A stretch of DNA of 64,000 nucleotides from NCBI GenBank assembly GCA_973895155.1, contig OZ316895.1, forward strand, positions 9,238,001-9,302,000. The letters run 5' to 3'. The position numbers and the translations under genes are program-made. Positions 39,630 through 51,633 of this stretch are shown here, piece by piece. Position 1 is the stretch's first letter; each line of letters begins with the position of its first letter. This stretch comes from Marsupella aquatica (lineage: Eukaryota > Marchantiophyta). Under the pieces are notes generated by a model. It was not told the origin of the DNA and ran no database searches. It saw nothing but the letters and a program-made list of their open reading frames with translations.

Positions 39630-42600
39630 GCTTGTCAAATCCTGTCGAACAGCAGCCAAGCCGCGTTCAGCCTCCCAAGGGAGCTTGCGTTGGGGAGGCA
39701 AGGCCAAGTAGGTATGGAGATTGAGTCCCAAGGGCGCTCGGTCTCTAGACCATCAGTGGGGCAAACCGGGAGCGGTTGTTAGAGTCGGGGCCGTTCTGGT
39801 CCCGACGTGTTGAGACAAGCTTGGGACAAGCTTTAGGACAAGCTACGCTATTTGGGCCATGAGTATGTCCTGAGGTCAAGGCGGTCAGTTGGTGATAGAT
39901 AGGTACGAGGGGGAACCGGGGCCGTGCCCAAAGAAGGAGCTATTCTGGACGAACAATGGGCGTGGGTTCTGGTTCCGGCTTATGGCATCGGGAGGACCTA
40001 TCGCTGACCTATTTACCAACGTCTGTTGAGCTTGAGTTGGGATGCTAGACTGGGCGAGTTCTAGATCCGGAGGGGTTACTTACCGAGGTGCTTGGTTGTT
40101 TGTGCAGACAGTGAGGACCGTTGAGTAGCGGTCGTGTAGGTGAGCAAGTGCGGTTTCATATGGGAGTGGCCGTAGGTGGTGCTAGAGGCACTTGGATGCT
40201 TGCTCGAGGTATTTCGTGGAGGCGTTCGGGCACCAAGGGCACTTAGGCGCAAGTGCTGGGATTGGTGAGGGCGCTGGGTGGCGAGGTCCACCACTGATAC
40301 CTTTACTTTAATTGGCAAATACTAGAGTGCTAAAGAGTGAATTCAAAGAGAGAGTTCAATTACAAAGTTAGGAAGGATGTTGTCCATATCCCTTCTTGTT
40401 TAAAGATCTTTCTCCTTTTCAAAAAGCTAATAAATCTCAACATATATCTATATAGAGTAGTGAAAGGTTTTGGAGAAGAATTTCAATAGGAATTCAATGT
40501 GTTTCAAAGACTTAGTAAAATAGTTATTAAGAGATTGATTAAATTAGAAAAAATGAATTCATACAAGTTAATTGAAATCTGTGAAAACATTTAATGAATG
40601 TTGACAATATTTTTGAAATATAATCAATGGTTCTTTTTAAGACATATGCGAGTAGGTCTAATTATCTTTTGTTATTCTTATTGTATACAAAGTAGTCATA
40701 ATATGTAAGATCCTTGTATATTGGGTTGCGAAACATATTCATAAATGTGTTGGCAGATTATAAGCTATCTTTACATTTTTATTATTTGTCAGAATGTGTG
40801 AAAACATTCAATCAATGTTGACTATATTTTTGAAATATAATCAAATTTTGATGTGAAAACAAAAGTTGTTCACTACTTTGATATGTTCAGCAATTGGGCT
40901 TCACCATCAACATTGGGACAACAACATTATTTCAATGATCACTATATAATGTTATTTTGGTGCTGGACAACAATCTTTTTGCAAGTCATACTTATTAATA
41001 ATGTCTATTGTTACGGTAAATTCTTTGCAATACAAGTTGCATTAAAGTGTGGTACCTCTTACTTAGTAAGTCATTTGACACATGTCAAAGCTGACTAGAG
41101 ATGTTTTGGTTATTAAAGTATCTTTTGTAATTAAAGAACACTTTCACAATCACTGATAGTTATAGTATCTAAGAATGGAAATTGATAGTAATAAATAGTG
41201 TTACTAATAGGACTAATCAACCTTTACGATGGGTTGCATAAAGCTCGTTATTAAATTTGTTATAGATCCCATTAGAGGTCCCTTCCAAAACTCGAGGCTC
41301 CACAACATTGTGCCACATCATCAAGATGCATTGCAAACAAGAACAAATTTGTTTCCAAATAAAAATAAATATTCATTTTGTGTTTGTGGCAAGTTCTTGG
41401 TAAAAATGAGAGCGCCATGCCGTAAAACATAAAGTAATTTTATGTGACATAATTGTTTTGATTATCATTTTAGTTACATGTATCAAAATCCTGAACAAAT
41501 AGGGTTCCTGAAAAATTCCTGAACGTGAATGGATTGAATGCAAGATTGGCATCAAGGTGGCAAGCTTTTGGAAAAAAGATTGGAAGATGGCTTGCACTAT
41601 TACTAATCATGTACAAGATTTGAACATGACATGGGTGTGAAGTTTAGGTAGACGAGTTTATAAATGAAGATTCTAGACAATCGTACCAACAAATTGTGAG
41701 AACCAATTTCCCAAGATACAATGAAATTGCCAGTGAAAGTGGTGCTCGAGATGTTCAATAAAAATGTTTTGAGGAGTTTCTATGGCTGAATATCAAAGGA
41801 ATGATCGAAACACAAAAGATTTGAAATAGAGCATTCCTTGGAAGGATATTGTTTGTGAGTTTTGGGAAGGAGCTCCGTAGTTGGAACTACATCAAACCTA
41901 GACAATCCAAAGCTGACCCTTGCACAGATACTTGAACGTCAATATTCTCCTTTCGGCATATGGTATCCTTCTGCTTCATGTCATTATACATCCTCTCCTG
42001 TAATAATCTTCTCATGTCAAGTAGTTAGGATCTCCTCGAGGATTCCAAAGGTCTGGCAAGCAAGGATTTAATAAGGCAAGTAAGCTGCTAGCCTTGATTT
42101 AATGCTCAGGGATGATGAGTCTGTTTTGTAAAATGAGTTGTAAATGAGATTGAAATTGTTAACCACTTAGTGTTCGATGTTCTTGACCCATATATTCTTT
42201 CCATTTCATCAGCAATTTTTGAGTGGTCAATGATTGAGTGTCATTGTTGTCTTCTGAATATCCCTATGTGTGAATAGATATGGTAGGTGTTCAAGTTGTG
42301 GCTCTAATGTTCACTATCAAACTATCCACGACAAAAGCAATCTAACATTTGTTCAAATTTTGATGTCCATGGGGGTTGGGATGAACTGTGAGACAATAGC
42401 AACGTTTGTGATCATCCTGGTATTGAACTCATCTCGTTCAACAAAAAAATGTCATGCACTGTAATCAAAATAAAATCATGAAAGCCTTAACACATGTTCC
42501 AATAGGAGGATTGTGTTGTACGTAAGTTCTCTAACATTCCACATGAGTGGTGCCCACACCAGCTCTTGCCAAGTGCAAGAACATAGATGCTTCAAAGAGA

Positions 42601-43285
42601 AGGATTGCTTCGGGCCAAAGAATCTCAATAGATGATCTATTAAAACTACAGTTACAAAACAGATAGGGTCCAAAAGCTAATTTGATTAGTCTTCCCTGTT
42701 TTTCCGTTTACAGTTGAAGAAATACCCTACACCAAAAAAGTTTAAAATATATTAAAAAAATCTGTCATATCAGATGAAAATCAGCAATAGCTAAACAATT
42801 CAAAAAGTGCAATCAATGTTCTATAAATTGTATTGTATTTTTTGTTTCTTTCAATTTGTTCTTTTGATTATGTGGACCCCAAAAAAGGAGGAATCGCTTT
42901 CCTAAAGTACGGTGTTAGGTGTCACTATTGTTTAATTAAAATTGCATGTTTTCCTTCAATGTCGTGTTTGAGGGCAAAATCTCCTTTAGTTAGGATAATA
43001 GTGGAGTACGTTCTTGGAAACTGTGACAAAAATGAATTGTAGTTTGTGTAGGCACAGGAAATTCCTAGATTCATAGTCTTTCAACTTTTGGTCTAATGAG
43101 AGTTTCAAAATTTCATTAATCCGTGGACCCGGGTATGGCATGCGTGACAGTAAACAGGAAATAGGTTTACTGGTACCAGCAAAAAATTTCCTGTTACCAG
43201 CAAAAAGTTACTGTTACCAGAAAAAATAACCACGTCAAAATATTTTCTCAAAAGTCACATTTTCCAAAAAAAATTAATTACAACA
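39630..43285. other. Intergenic DNA: GC-rich to about 40,310, then AT-rich
   Basis: The GC-rich part continues the block interrupted by the gypsy insertion. From 40,310 the DNA is AT-rich with short spurious frames. A repeated phrase, GTGAAAACATT then AATGTTGACTATATTTTTGAAATATAATC, occurs near 40,580 and 40,800. Around 43,170-43,230 GTTACCAGCAAAAA-type words repeat three times, and GGGCGCTAGC occurs twice near 43,300. No gene was supported. Confidence 0.4.
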
Positions 43286-43289
43286 TTTT

Positions 43290-43850
43290 TTGGCTAGCTT
43301 TGGGCGCTAGCATTACCAACGCTGGGCGCTAGCAAAAAACAAAATTCAATTGTGTTTTCCATAAACAAAGCATCATTGCAAAGAACTTGAGATTGTAGGT
43401 CAAGTGTGGATGGAGTAACCAAACTATAATCAACAAGTAAACCATGTCTCATGAGATAGAGATTGCCCATTTGAGGACAACATATTTGACGAAGAGAACT
43501 AGTGGAAACTTTTGTTTCAATGAGGCAATATTGAGCCAAAAACTCAATATTTTCTTATAGTTCCTGAGTAGCTTCATAAATTGATAACAACTTTTTGCTG
43601 ATCTTGGGAGCATGTAAAACATTAATGACTATGGTGATACTGCCAAAGGAAAGTTGCAAAGACATATTGTCATGACCAATTGCAATCTGCTATGCATTAT
43701 TAGTCATACAAATCACTAATGAAGAGGTGGTATTGTGTTGTAAATGAGGAACCATCCCTAACAAGGATTCTTATGACAATGGTCAATAATCTATATACCA
43801 TTTGGTATTGAGATCATAAACAGGTGAAATGCTAGAAAGCATTGTAAGTG
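43290..43850 (-). pseudogene. Fossil Copia protease segment
   Basis: On the minus strand, with several stops, the translation runs WYIDY, then IAIGHDNMSLQL, then VLHAPKISKKLLSI, then EFLAQYCLIETK. This follows the usual order of a Ty1/copia protease region (W-x-DSGAS, then G-x-L, then VLHVP-NLLS). The catalytic DSG is not intact. It lies just outside the Copia element at 44,821 and is separate from it. Confidence 0.45.
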
Positions 43851-44815
43851 CAAATAGATTCATTGTTCTAGAACTTGTTGAAGACATCTAGACATGATTG
43901 GAATTATGACTAGTGTAAGCAAATTATGGAGGTGATTTGGAAAATCTAAAAATACCTTGGACTGTAGCTATCCTTAGCTTGAGTGCAACAATTGGGGGCT
44001 TGATATGATCATTTTTCAAACAACAGTGACAACTAAAGTCTGTAGACTTTGCATTTGGAAAATCAACTTTGCACTCGAGTTTCTATTTGGAGGTTTTGCT
44101 AGCGGTATTAAATAAAACATCAGGCCTAACATCATTTATACCCTTAAGATTATTTTCAATTGGGAGCGCATCAAATTTCCTTGCAGAATTTCACCCAAAA
44201 GAACAAGAAAAGTCAAATTGGGGTACTAAGAAAGATTTCCAAGATTTAGGTAATTAATGTCCCTAGCAAAAGAATCATTTAATTGAGGTTTGGGAATGAC
44301 AAGGCTAGAGACCGTAGCCATCGCCAAAGACTATTGCCTGAGCATCTACCATCCCTTGAGATTCTTTCAAAAACTCAATGATAGAACTACCCTCTGATAA
44401 GGATAGTTGTATAAAACCTTGATAGAAATAACAAATAAAACTAAGGTAATTCCCCAGGAGGGTCGTTAGGCAAACATGTGCCTCGTCCTGCACCCACCGG
44501 GCAGTGGCCGGCCTCCTCTTTTCTTTTGGGTTGGCCAATATCTAAAACTTCAAAAGAACCAACCCTTCACTTCTATTTTACGCAAACCTTCTCTGAAAAG
44601 TTGTAAAGGAACAAAACAACAAAAATTCATGCCAAAAATCTCCTTATTTACATTTGTGTGTCACAAGTACACCTTAAGATCATTTTTTGAGATCTCCCAA
44701 TACCATCATTGGCACACACTAGCATTTATCAAACATTCCATGGCAACTCAAGGATTGCTAACTTTTCCTTCTCTTTACTCACTCATTTGAAAACAAGGGA
44801 ACAATCAATAATTTC
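43851..44815. other. Intergenic DNA before the Copia element
   Basis: About 970 bp with short frames but no recognised domain. A GC-rich patch near 44,490-44,520 contrasts with the AT-rich surroundings. No RNA gene or repeat was identified. Confidence 0.35.
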
Positions 44816-44820
44816 CTTTA

Positions 44821-44924
44821 TGTGATGGAGAAATGATAATCATCGTATATAGAATGTGAAATATCATGATACATATAGATGTGCCAAGTGACCGGTTGGT
44901 CCAGTCAATAGGTGGAGTCTAACA
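44821..44924 (-). repeat. 3' LTR of the Copia element (104 bp)
   Basis: TGTGATGGAG...GAGTCTAACA. On the minus strand it is preceded by the purine-rich tract GACAAGGGGGAA (44936-44925). Confidence 0.9.
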
Positions 44925-44936
44925 TTCCCCCTTGTC
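44925..44936 (-). promoter_or_regulatory. Polypurine tract of the Copia element
   Basis: GACAAGGGGGAA on the minus strand abuts the 3' LTR, the expected place for the plus-strand primer. Confidence 0.75.
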
Positions 44937-45223
44937 TATATAGTGACAACTATGTAGACAACATAGACTAGGCCTATCATACCATGCTAATACAGTATGC
45001 ATGATATGAGTACAAGCAAGGTAGACTGCCTCGTTAAAAAACCTTTATCAACTCTAGCTAAATAAAAACTCTACCGGTGTAGTAGAGAAAAAGTCCGAGT
45101 GCTAATTAAAGGAAAAAGAGTGCAGCCTAACAGTCCTTGTCGTAATAAATGTCAATACTAAATAAAATCAGATGCTATAGTAAATCTAGCTTCAACATCT
45201 CTCTCAATAGTAAGTCGTCAGTA

Positions 45224-46749
45224 TCATGTCAGCAGTAGTATCAATCGCCATGTGGAGCAGCAGCCTCCATGGTCATCATGCATCGCACGCTCCGCAGTCC
45301 AATCGCCTGGCAGTGTCGGTGATGAACGGCCAACGATAGTGATTTGGTGAAGAGATCCGCACAGTTGTGTGCACTTGAAATCTGTAAAATGTTGATCTCT
45401 GTTCCACGTAACTCGTGGGTGTAGAAGAACTTTGGAGCTATGTGCTTCACGCGATCGCCTTTGATGAATCCTTTTGTGATCTGCTATATACATGTTGCGT
45501 TATCCTCAAAGATATTAGTAGGCTTCGTCAGTGTTGGTAGGCCGCATTTAGTATTGATGTGATTTATAAAATATCGTAACCAAATGGCTTCGCGACTAGC
45601 TTCATGTAGAGCTAAAATCTCTGAGTGATTCGATGAGGTTGCTATTAAGGTCTATTTCACGCTTTTCCAAGAAAAAGTGGTACCCCCTATAGTAAAAACA
45701 TATCCGGTTTGGGATTTTGCGGTGTCAGTGTCGGAAAGGTATCCGGCGTCCGCATATTTTGTGAGTTCGTGGTTTGCACCACATGGGTAAAATAACCCCG
45801 TATCAGTGGTGCCATGCAGGTACCTAAATACGTGTTTAACTCCATTCTAGTGTTTGGCTGTGGGAGTTGCACTGTGCCTAGCTAGTAAGTTAACTGCAAA
45901 TGCAATATCCAATTGGGTCTGGTTTGCTAAGTACATTAATGCTCCTATCGCAGAAATATACGGAGTTTCCGGTCCTAATAGTGGTTTGTGTTCTTCGCGC
46001 TTGCAAAAAACATCAGTATTATTTTCTAATGAACGTACCACCATTGGAGACGTTAATGGGTGTGCTAAGTTCATATTGAATTGTTTTAGGATCTTTTCAG
46101 TTTGTGTTGTCTGATGGAGCATCATGCCAGTAGATAAGATCTCCAGTTGTAAGCCTAAGCAAAATTTTGTACGGCCAAGGTCTTTCATCTCAAATGTTGT
46201 TTTGAGACAGGTAATAGTATCTTTTGTAATTTGGGGTGTCCCAAATATGTTTAAGTCATCAACATAAATAGAAACGATGACATATTCGTCATCCACATGT
46301 TTAATAAATAAATATGGAGTAATTCCATTATGGGAAAAACCCATGGAAATCATCTCATCGGTGAATCTTTGATGCCATACTCTACCACTTTGTTTCAGGC
46401 CATATAATACCTTCAACACGCGGATAACTAGTCCGCGGCGAGTATGCCATATGATTGATACAGGGGTGTCATTGTGATGAGTTACATGTATAGATGACAC
46501 ATGAGGTGTAACTTGAGGTGATTGGTGAATAATCTTATGTAAATATGGAATATGCGATATAGCGCCTTGAGCTAGAGCTCGATGACGTTCCTCCAACTCA
46601 GGAGGTGATCGCATGTATAGACAAGTGTCTAAAGTTCCATATAGATATGCAGTCGCAACGTCCAGTTGTTGCATCTTAAGTTTGTGGAAAATGGCAAATC
46701 TTAAGTTTGTGGAATGTTGTGCTATCCATAACTGGTGAGTAAATTTCAT
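45224..46749 (-). pseudogene. Copia reverse transcriptase (main part) and RNase H, broken
   Basis: The open stretch 46749-45847 encodes most of the RT: MQQLDVATAYLYGTL, LYGLKQSGRVWHQR, the catalytic SIYVDDLNIFG at about 46,270 and YLANQTQLDIAFAVN. The frame is then lost. Downstream pieces carry RNase H signatures, with EILALHEASREAIWLRY-like sequence near 45,600 and a C-terminal piece at 45493-45224. At the upstream edge a short tandem duplication of ATCTTAAGTTTGTGGAA (about 46,674-46,720) shifts the frame within the RT. The gene cannot make a full polyprotein. Confidence 0.85.
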
Positions 46750-47200
46750 CGTAATGAATTCCTGGTTGTTGGGTAAATCCTTTCCCTACCAGACGTGCTT
46801 TGTAGCGTACAACCAGGCCTTTATCATTTCTTTTGCGAACGAAGGTCCACTTGTAGCCAATGAGGTGTACGTCTCTCGGTGTTGGCTCAACTGGGCCAAA
46901 AGTGTGTCTGCTTCGTAGGAAATCTAATTCTCTGTTGATAGCTTTTTGCCATTCAGGCCAATCTGGTCTATTTTGGCATTCTAAGATGGAGATTGGTTCA
47001 GGAATATCGTCATTGATATGATTTGCCACCATTAATGCAAAAGCATCATCTATTGAAGTAGTATTTCTATCCCACATCACACCAGTGTGTGCGTAGTGGA
47101 TAGAGATCTCTTCATGAGTTGTAGAGTCAGTATGATCTACGTCAGGTGGAGGAGGGATAGATGAACCACGCCTTCTTGGTTGTTTATCTTTTGATCCCAA
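46676..47200 (-). pseudogene. Copia integrase C-terminus and RT N-terminus fragment
   Basis: The minus-strand open piece contains PDWPEWQKAINREL, HLIGYKWTFVRKRNDKG and YKARLVGKGFTQQPGIHYDE, the standard opening of a Copia reverse transcriptase. It overlaps the preceding integrase frame near 47,137-47,200, marking one frameshift. It ends at the duplication-induced shift near 46,690. Confidence 0.85.
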
Positions 47201-48462
47201 TGGTCTACCACGTTTGGAACGAGGCTGGGATGTACTTGCTGGCTCACTTGAAATTCAATGCGAGCGGATGCTCTCGCAGCTGGAATGTGTGAACATGTAA
47301 CTTGTGATGTATCAACAAAAGCATCGAGAAGTTCCTCCACAATCTTATGGAGTTGCAAAATTCGCTGAACTTCTTTCTCCCCCTGATTTGTTCTAAGGTC
47401 TTGCCAAAATGGTGAATGTCTCTCCCACTCCAAAGGTGGTAGTGGGTGTTCAGGGGTTATGAGTGATGGATAAATATGCTCATCAAAATGGCAATCTAAA
47501 AATCTGGCTTTAAAAATGTCGCTTGTTGTAGGCTCCATATATCGGATTATGGATGGTGAGTCGAATCCGATGTATATCCCCAACTGTCGTTGGGGTCCCA
47601 TCTTGGTTTGTTTGGGTGGAGTAATGGGAACCATTACTTGACATCCAAATGAACGAAAGTGGGATAGATCGGGTTTGATACCGTTAGCAATTTGGTATGG
47701 ACTATAAGTATTAAAAGCCGATGGGCGATATTGAATTAATGCGTTAGCCTGTAATATGGCATGTTCCCAGGCTGAGACGGGGAGTTTCGATTGCATTAGT
47801 AGTGGGCGTGCAATTAGCTGAATGCATTTAATGACAACTTCAACTAATCCATTCTGGAAATGCACGTGGGGTACGGGATATTGTACATCAATACCTAGTG
47901 ATGTACAAAAGTCGTCAAAGGTTTCGGATGTGAATTCCCTTGCATTGTCCACCCTTAGTGTCTTAATGGGGTGATCGGGAAATTATGCCTTCACGCGCAA
48001 GATTTGCGCCAAGATGCGAAGTATAATCATGTTTCGCATCGAAAGCAGGGTCACATTTGACCATTTGGTTGATGCATCGATCAGTACCACAAAGTAGCGG
48101 AATGGTCCGCTCGGTGGGTTAATTGGCCCACAAACATCTGCATGTATGATGTCCAAGAATTTTGGTATCTTGGTTGGTCATTTTGATGTCGTGGGCCTTG
48201 TTATTAGTTTGCCGCGTGAGCATGCAGTGCATGGAGTGCTAGCTGGAATGTGGCGTATGTTGGTTGGAATGCCTCATGAATTCTTAATATTTTTACTTAG
48301 CATGGATTGACCGGGGTGGCCAAGGCGTGCATGCCAAAGCGCGGGCAATTTGCTTGGTTGTGCATTGTTATGCAAATATTCAATTTGAGTTACGTAAAAC
48401 CTGCATGGGTACGAGAAAAGAGTCTCTTTAATAATTTTCCCCATAGGGGTATTTTCAACCAA
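47137..48462 (-). pseudogene. Copia integrase region, broken
   Basis: 48462-48274 encodes the pre-integrase zinc motif (LWHARLGHPGQSML). The central part near 47,960-48,240 is out of frame. 47952-47137 then resumes with the integrase core: MDNAREFTSETFDDF, HFQNGLVEVV (G-L-V-E standing where elements usually have G-x-A-E), then FRSFGCQVMV and LGIYIGFDSPSIIRY. The catalytic Asp lies in DNAREF. Stops between the pieces make it non-functional. Confidence 0.85.
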
Positions 48463-48594
48463 ATGGATTACTTTTTGGTCTTTTGTATCGCCTGTCTGGA
48501 TATGGAGTCCATTTTCTCGTATATCCCTAAAACTTAGGAGATTACGGGTTGTATTCGGGGCGAAGATAGCTGATTCTATCTGGATTTTTGTACC

Positions 48595-48971
48595 CTACGG
48601 AAGTCTAATAGAAGCTGGGTCGAAGCCCTCTTCTATCTGGCTAGGACCATTGATAGTGGTCAGTGATCTACTTGAAGGTGTGATCTTGTGGAAAAGAGTT
48701 CTATCCCGAAGGATAGTATGAATAGTCGCGCTATCAATAATGCATGTGCTGGAGGTATTTAGGTCTGGGGTCGTGGAGCTACTCGCCACTAAATGTGCCC
48801 CGGGTTGCACATGTGTGTCTGAAAAATCTTGAAATAAGTCTCTAGATTCCATAAATGTCCATGGGTATCACGGGGTGGTGCCCTAGAGATTTGGCCATCC
48901 TTTAGAGACTGTTGGTATAGGTCTCTAAGATACTGTGGAATCCTACAACTGCGGGCCAAATGGTTGGTCAT
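48595..48971 (-). pseudogene. Copia zinc knuckle and protease fragment
   Basis: Two overlapping minus-strand pieces are seen. 48971-48789 carries MTNHLARSC, the end of a CCHC knuckle whose first cysteines lie just upstream (C-x-x-C-GMTNH). 48852-48595 carries a protease-like motif, CIIDSATIHTI, with DSA where active elements have DSG. The two are in different frames. Confidence 0.7.
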
Positions 48972-49165
48972 GCCACATTCGTGGCATCTTGGTCGTTCTT
49001 GCTGTGGTTGAGATTGAGGCCGATTGCTTTGGCGGTCGTTCTACTATCTCCTTCCACCGCATCCGCGTCCTCGGTCGTGTGTGAAGTTGTTGTGGGAACT
49101 CTATTGTTGTGGCGCCCATTTGGGCGACCTCTGAAGGCCCGTCTAAGTGCGCTGCTCTGCGGGTG

Positions 49166-49906
49166 TTAGTTGAAGAAACTCCCCCTGTTGAGGGTGTTTC
49201 TCCTATTACCATTCTTGGCGCGCTTGGTACCCTGCCTTGATGTGGAGGGTCTAGCGTTGTCTATGTGATGGGTTTCTCTTTGTGGTTCTGGGGTTAGCGT
49301 GCCTGCAGGACGTTTCCTAGAGTTAACTAAAAGGAGCTCTTGGTTCCTTTCTGTTACTAGGAGGTGGGCGATGAGCTCTACATATTGTCCGAACTTCATA
49401 TTCCGGTACTGGGTTGATAGTAGCACGTTCAAAGAGTGGAACGTGGACAAGGCTTTTTCTAGCAAGTCCTTGTCTACGAGTCGCTCGCCACAGAGTGCAA
49501 GGGTTGAGGTTATTCTGAATAGCTCACTATTGTAGGTTGAGATGGATGTAAAGTCCTGGACCCATAAGTTTAGCCATTCTTGGCGTGCTCTGGGTAGTTC
49601 GACCAATGTCTGGTGGTCAAATCGGGTCTTAAGCGCTGTCCATAGCTCGTGAGGGGTGGAGAGGTGCATGTATTGTCTTTGCAAGAACCTATGGATATGA
49701 CGTCGAAGAAATATTAGGGCCTTTGATTCATTGGCCTTGGTTAACGGGTCTGGTTGGGGTTCGCCTACTAGTATGGGTTGGGCTATCCCTATAGCTAGGA
49801 GAAGGGTTAAAGAGGTCAGGTTTTCCTTGAGGTTCATGGACCACTCGAGGTAATTGTTATCGTCGATTTCTAAAGCTGGGAAAGTCAATTTCTCCAGGTT
49901 GGCCAT
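49166..49906 (-). pseudogene. Copia gag (N-terminal part open)
   Basis: The ATG at 49906 opens 246 residues: MANLEKLTFPALEIDDNNYLEWSMN, split here as MANLEKLTF and NNYLEWSMNL, is the typical plant Copia gag start. It is followed by a UBN2-type domain (LWTALKTRF, ARQEWLNL, LRVQDF-like). It stops before the zinc knuckle, which continues in another frame at 49212-48943, so the gene is truncated by a frameshift. Confidence 0.85.
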
Positions 49907-51243
49907 CTAGGGTTACTATGGCACTAGTGTACTAAGCTTCTTTTGGATGGTAATTAGGGCTTATGTAGTAATAGCCATAGGTAATAGGAATTGAAGGGGC
50001 ACATTTATGAGAGATTTAATACGGGTTCTTAGTAAGTAGGTAGCAAATGGATGGCTGAGGTTATGCCCGAAAGTTACAAGGCCTTTTGTGATTAGGGGTA
50101 AGCAAAAATGATTTTTTAGGGTTTTGCACTTTTGGTTACATTTCCTTTGTAAATGTATAACTACACATTATTTAGTGTATTTTAGGATTACTTTGTATTG
50201 GTGATGCAGTTATCCACTTGTGCACTTAGGGTTGCAGTTATGGTTAAGTGCGAGTCTTCCTTTGTTATTTTGAGTTCCTTTGGAAATAAGTTGCACTTAG
50301 CGTTGTTTGTCAGATGCTTGTTTGGGTGTTTCCTTGATGAATGTGACTTCAATGTCATCAGCGATCACTTTGGGTTGCGCCGCTTGCAATCACCTTGGGT
50401 ACAGCTTTCTAATCACCTTGTCAATCTCTCTTTTCAAAATTCCTTCTTTGCTTTTCGATAGCTTCTCTGCTTACTAGCTTTCTTTGAGAGTAGATTTAAG
50501 GTAGATTGATGTTGTCCTTTTCTTCTGGTCGCTTTGTTGTTGTTGTGTTATCCTTCAGGTAACATCAATCGTGCGCTGTCACCGCAAGACCTTCTCTCCA
50601 TCTTTACCCTATCGATTCTCAACGCCTCTTTTCTGGTCACTTCTCTGATCTTCGAGTGTTATCGTTTCTCTCTTGGTCTGTCCTTATTGATTTGCGATGC
50701 TGCCTGCCTGCTTTTCTCAATTCCTCACTCAATCCTTGTTGCTGTCCCAATCGTGGTCTATCACAGGCTCTTCCGTCTGGGCCTGTCCTTATGAGGTCGC
50801 GAAGTCCTTATGGATGCTTTTCAATTTGGCATTAGGCGCCTTCGGAGTCCTTTCTCGATTGTTCTGCCTGAATTTGTTTTCCATTCTCATTGACCTCTTG
50901 CTTTACTGTTCGCTCTTCATAATTGCGCAGCGCAGGAGAATTGCTCTGTCTGGTGACTCAAACTTGATCGCCTTCGATCCTTAGTTATCGATTCTCCCTT
51001 TAAGTCTCTTCCTATCTCAATTCCTTGCTTGCCTCGTCAGTTCTGAATTTCTCGTCTTGTTTTCAAAACGGATCCCTATTCACTCCTTCTCTTCTCAATT
51101 CTATTTGTGTCTTTTCAATTTTCCAAAATTGCTCTCGCGGTCCTTATGATCTCCTTGGCAAATCTATCCTTATCTCGGGGGATCAATCTGCCATAGCTGT
51201 TTTCTTCTCTCCGCTCCGTTGGTGAGGCAAAGTGCTGATAACG
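49907..51243 (-). other. Long 5' leader of the Copia element
   Basis: 1,337 bp separate the 5' LTR from the gag ATG, far more than the 100-300 bp I would expect. On the minus strand, directly after the LTR, CGTTATCAGCACTTTG contains the TATCAG core of the initiator-tRNA-Met primer site used by most Copia elements. The leader is purine-rich on the element's sense strand. No gene on either strand is convincing. Confidence 0.55.
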
Positions 51244-51362
51244 TGTGATGGAGAAATGATAATCATCGTATATATAGAATGTGGAATATCATTATACATA
51301 TAGATGTGCCGGGTTTCCGGTTGGTCCAGTCAACAGGTGGAGTCTACAGGTGGAGTCTAACA
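51244..51362 (-). repeat. 5' LTR of the Copia element (119 bp)
   Basis: Matches the 3' LTR but with an extra ACAGGTGGAGTCT tandem duplication near its end and one extra TA in the TATATA tract. It is followed by the target duplication CTTTA. Confidence 0.9.
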
Positions 51363-51633
51363 CTTTATAAACAACTCATGATGAAACAAAACGACAAGTA
51401 ATGATGTTCAAAGTGTGAGAGGAAGTCTCTTACTTCTCATCCTTAATTAGGTGATAATTCAAAAAGAGAATCTACAACTACTTACTTGTTTAGATTCTGT
51501 CTTAAATTAACTAGATAAACTAACCTATAAAATGAACTAAAGTGACTAGCATCATGGAAGGTGACTTATCATGTCTTAGTTCATTCTTGCTCCATTCTTA
51601 CTCCAAAGTTGTTCCTAAGCTCACAAATATTCT

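Larger units (their letters stand above)
44821..51362 (-). mobile_element. Decayed Ty1/copia retrotransposon with very short LTRs
   Basis: The 3' LTR lies at 44821-44924 (104 bp) and the 5' LTR at 51244-51362 (119 bp). Both start TGTGATGGAG and end GAGTCTAACA as written on the plus strand. A perfect target duplication, CTTTA, is at 44816-44820 and 51363-51367. The coding order on the minus strand is gag, protease, integrase, RT, RNase H, which defines Ty1/copia. The coding part (49906-45224) is interrupted by multiple frameshifts and stops. The LTRs differ by a 13-base duplication, a TA insertion and several substitutions, so this element is older than the gypsy one. Confidence 0.93.

Noticed and set aside
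50198-51225. Plus-strand hydrophobic frames inside the Copia leader
   Set aside because: They lie antisense to the element in a pyrimidine-rich strand, which produces Leu/Phe/Ser-rich translations by composition alone.
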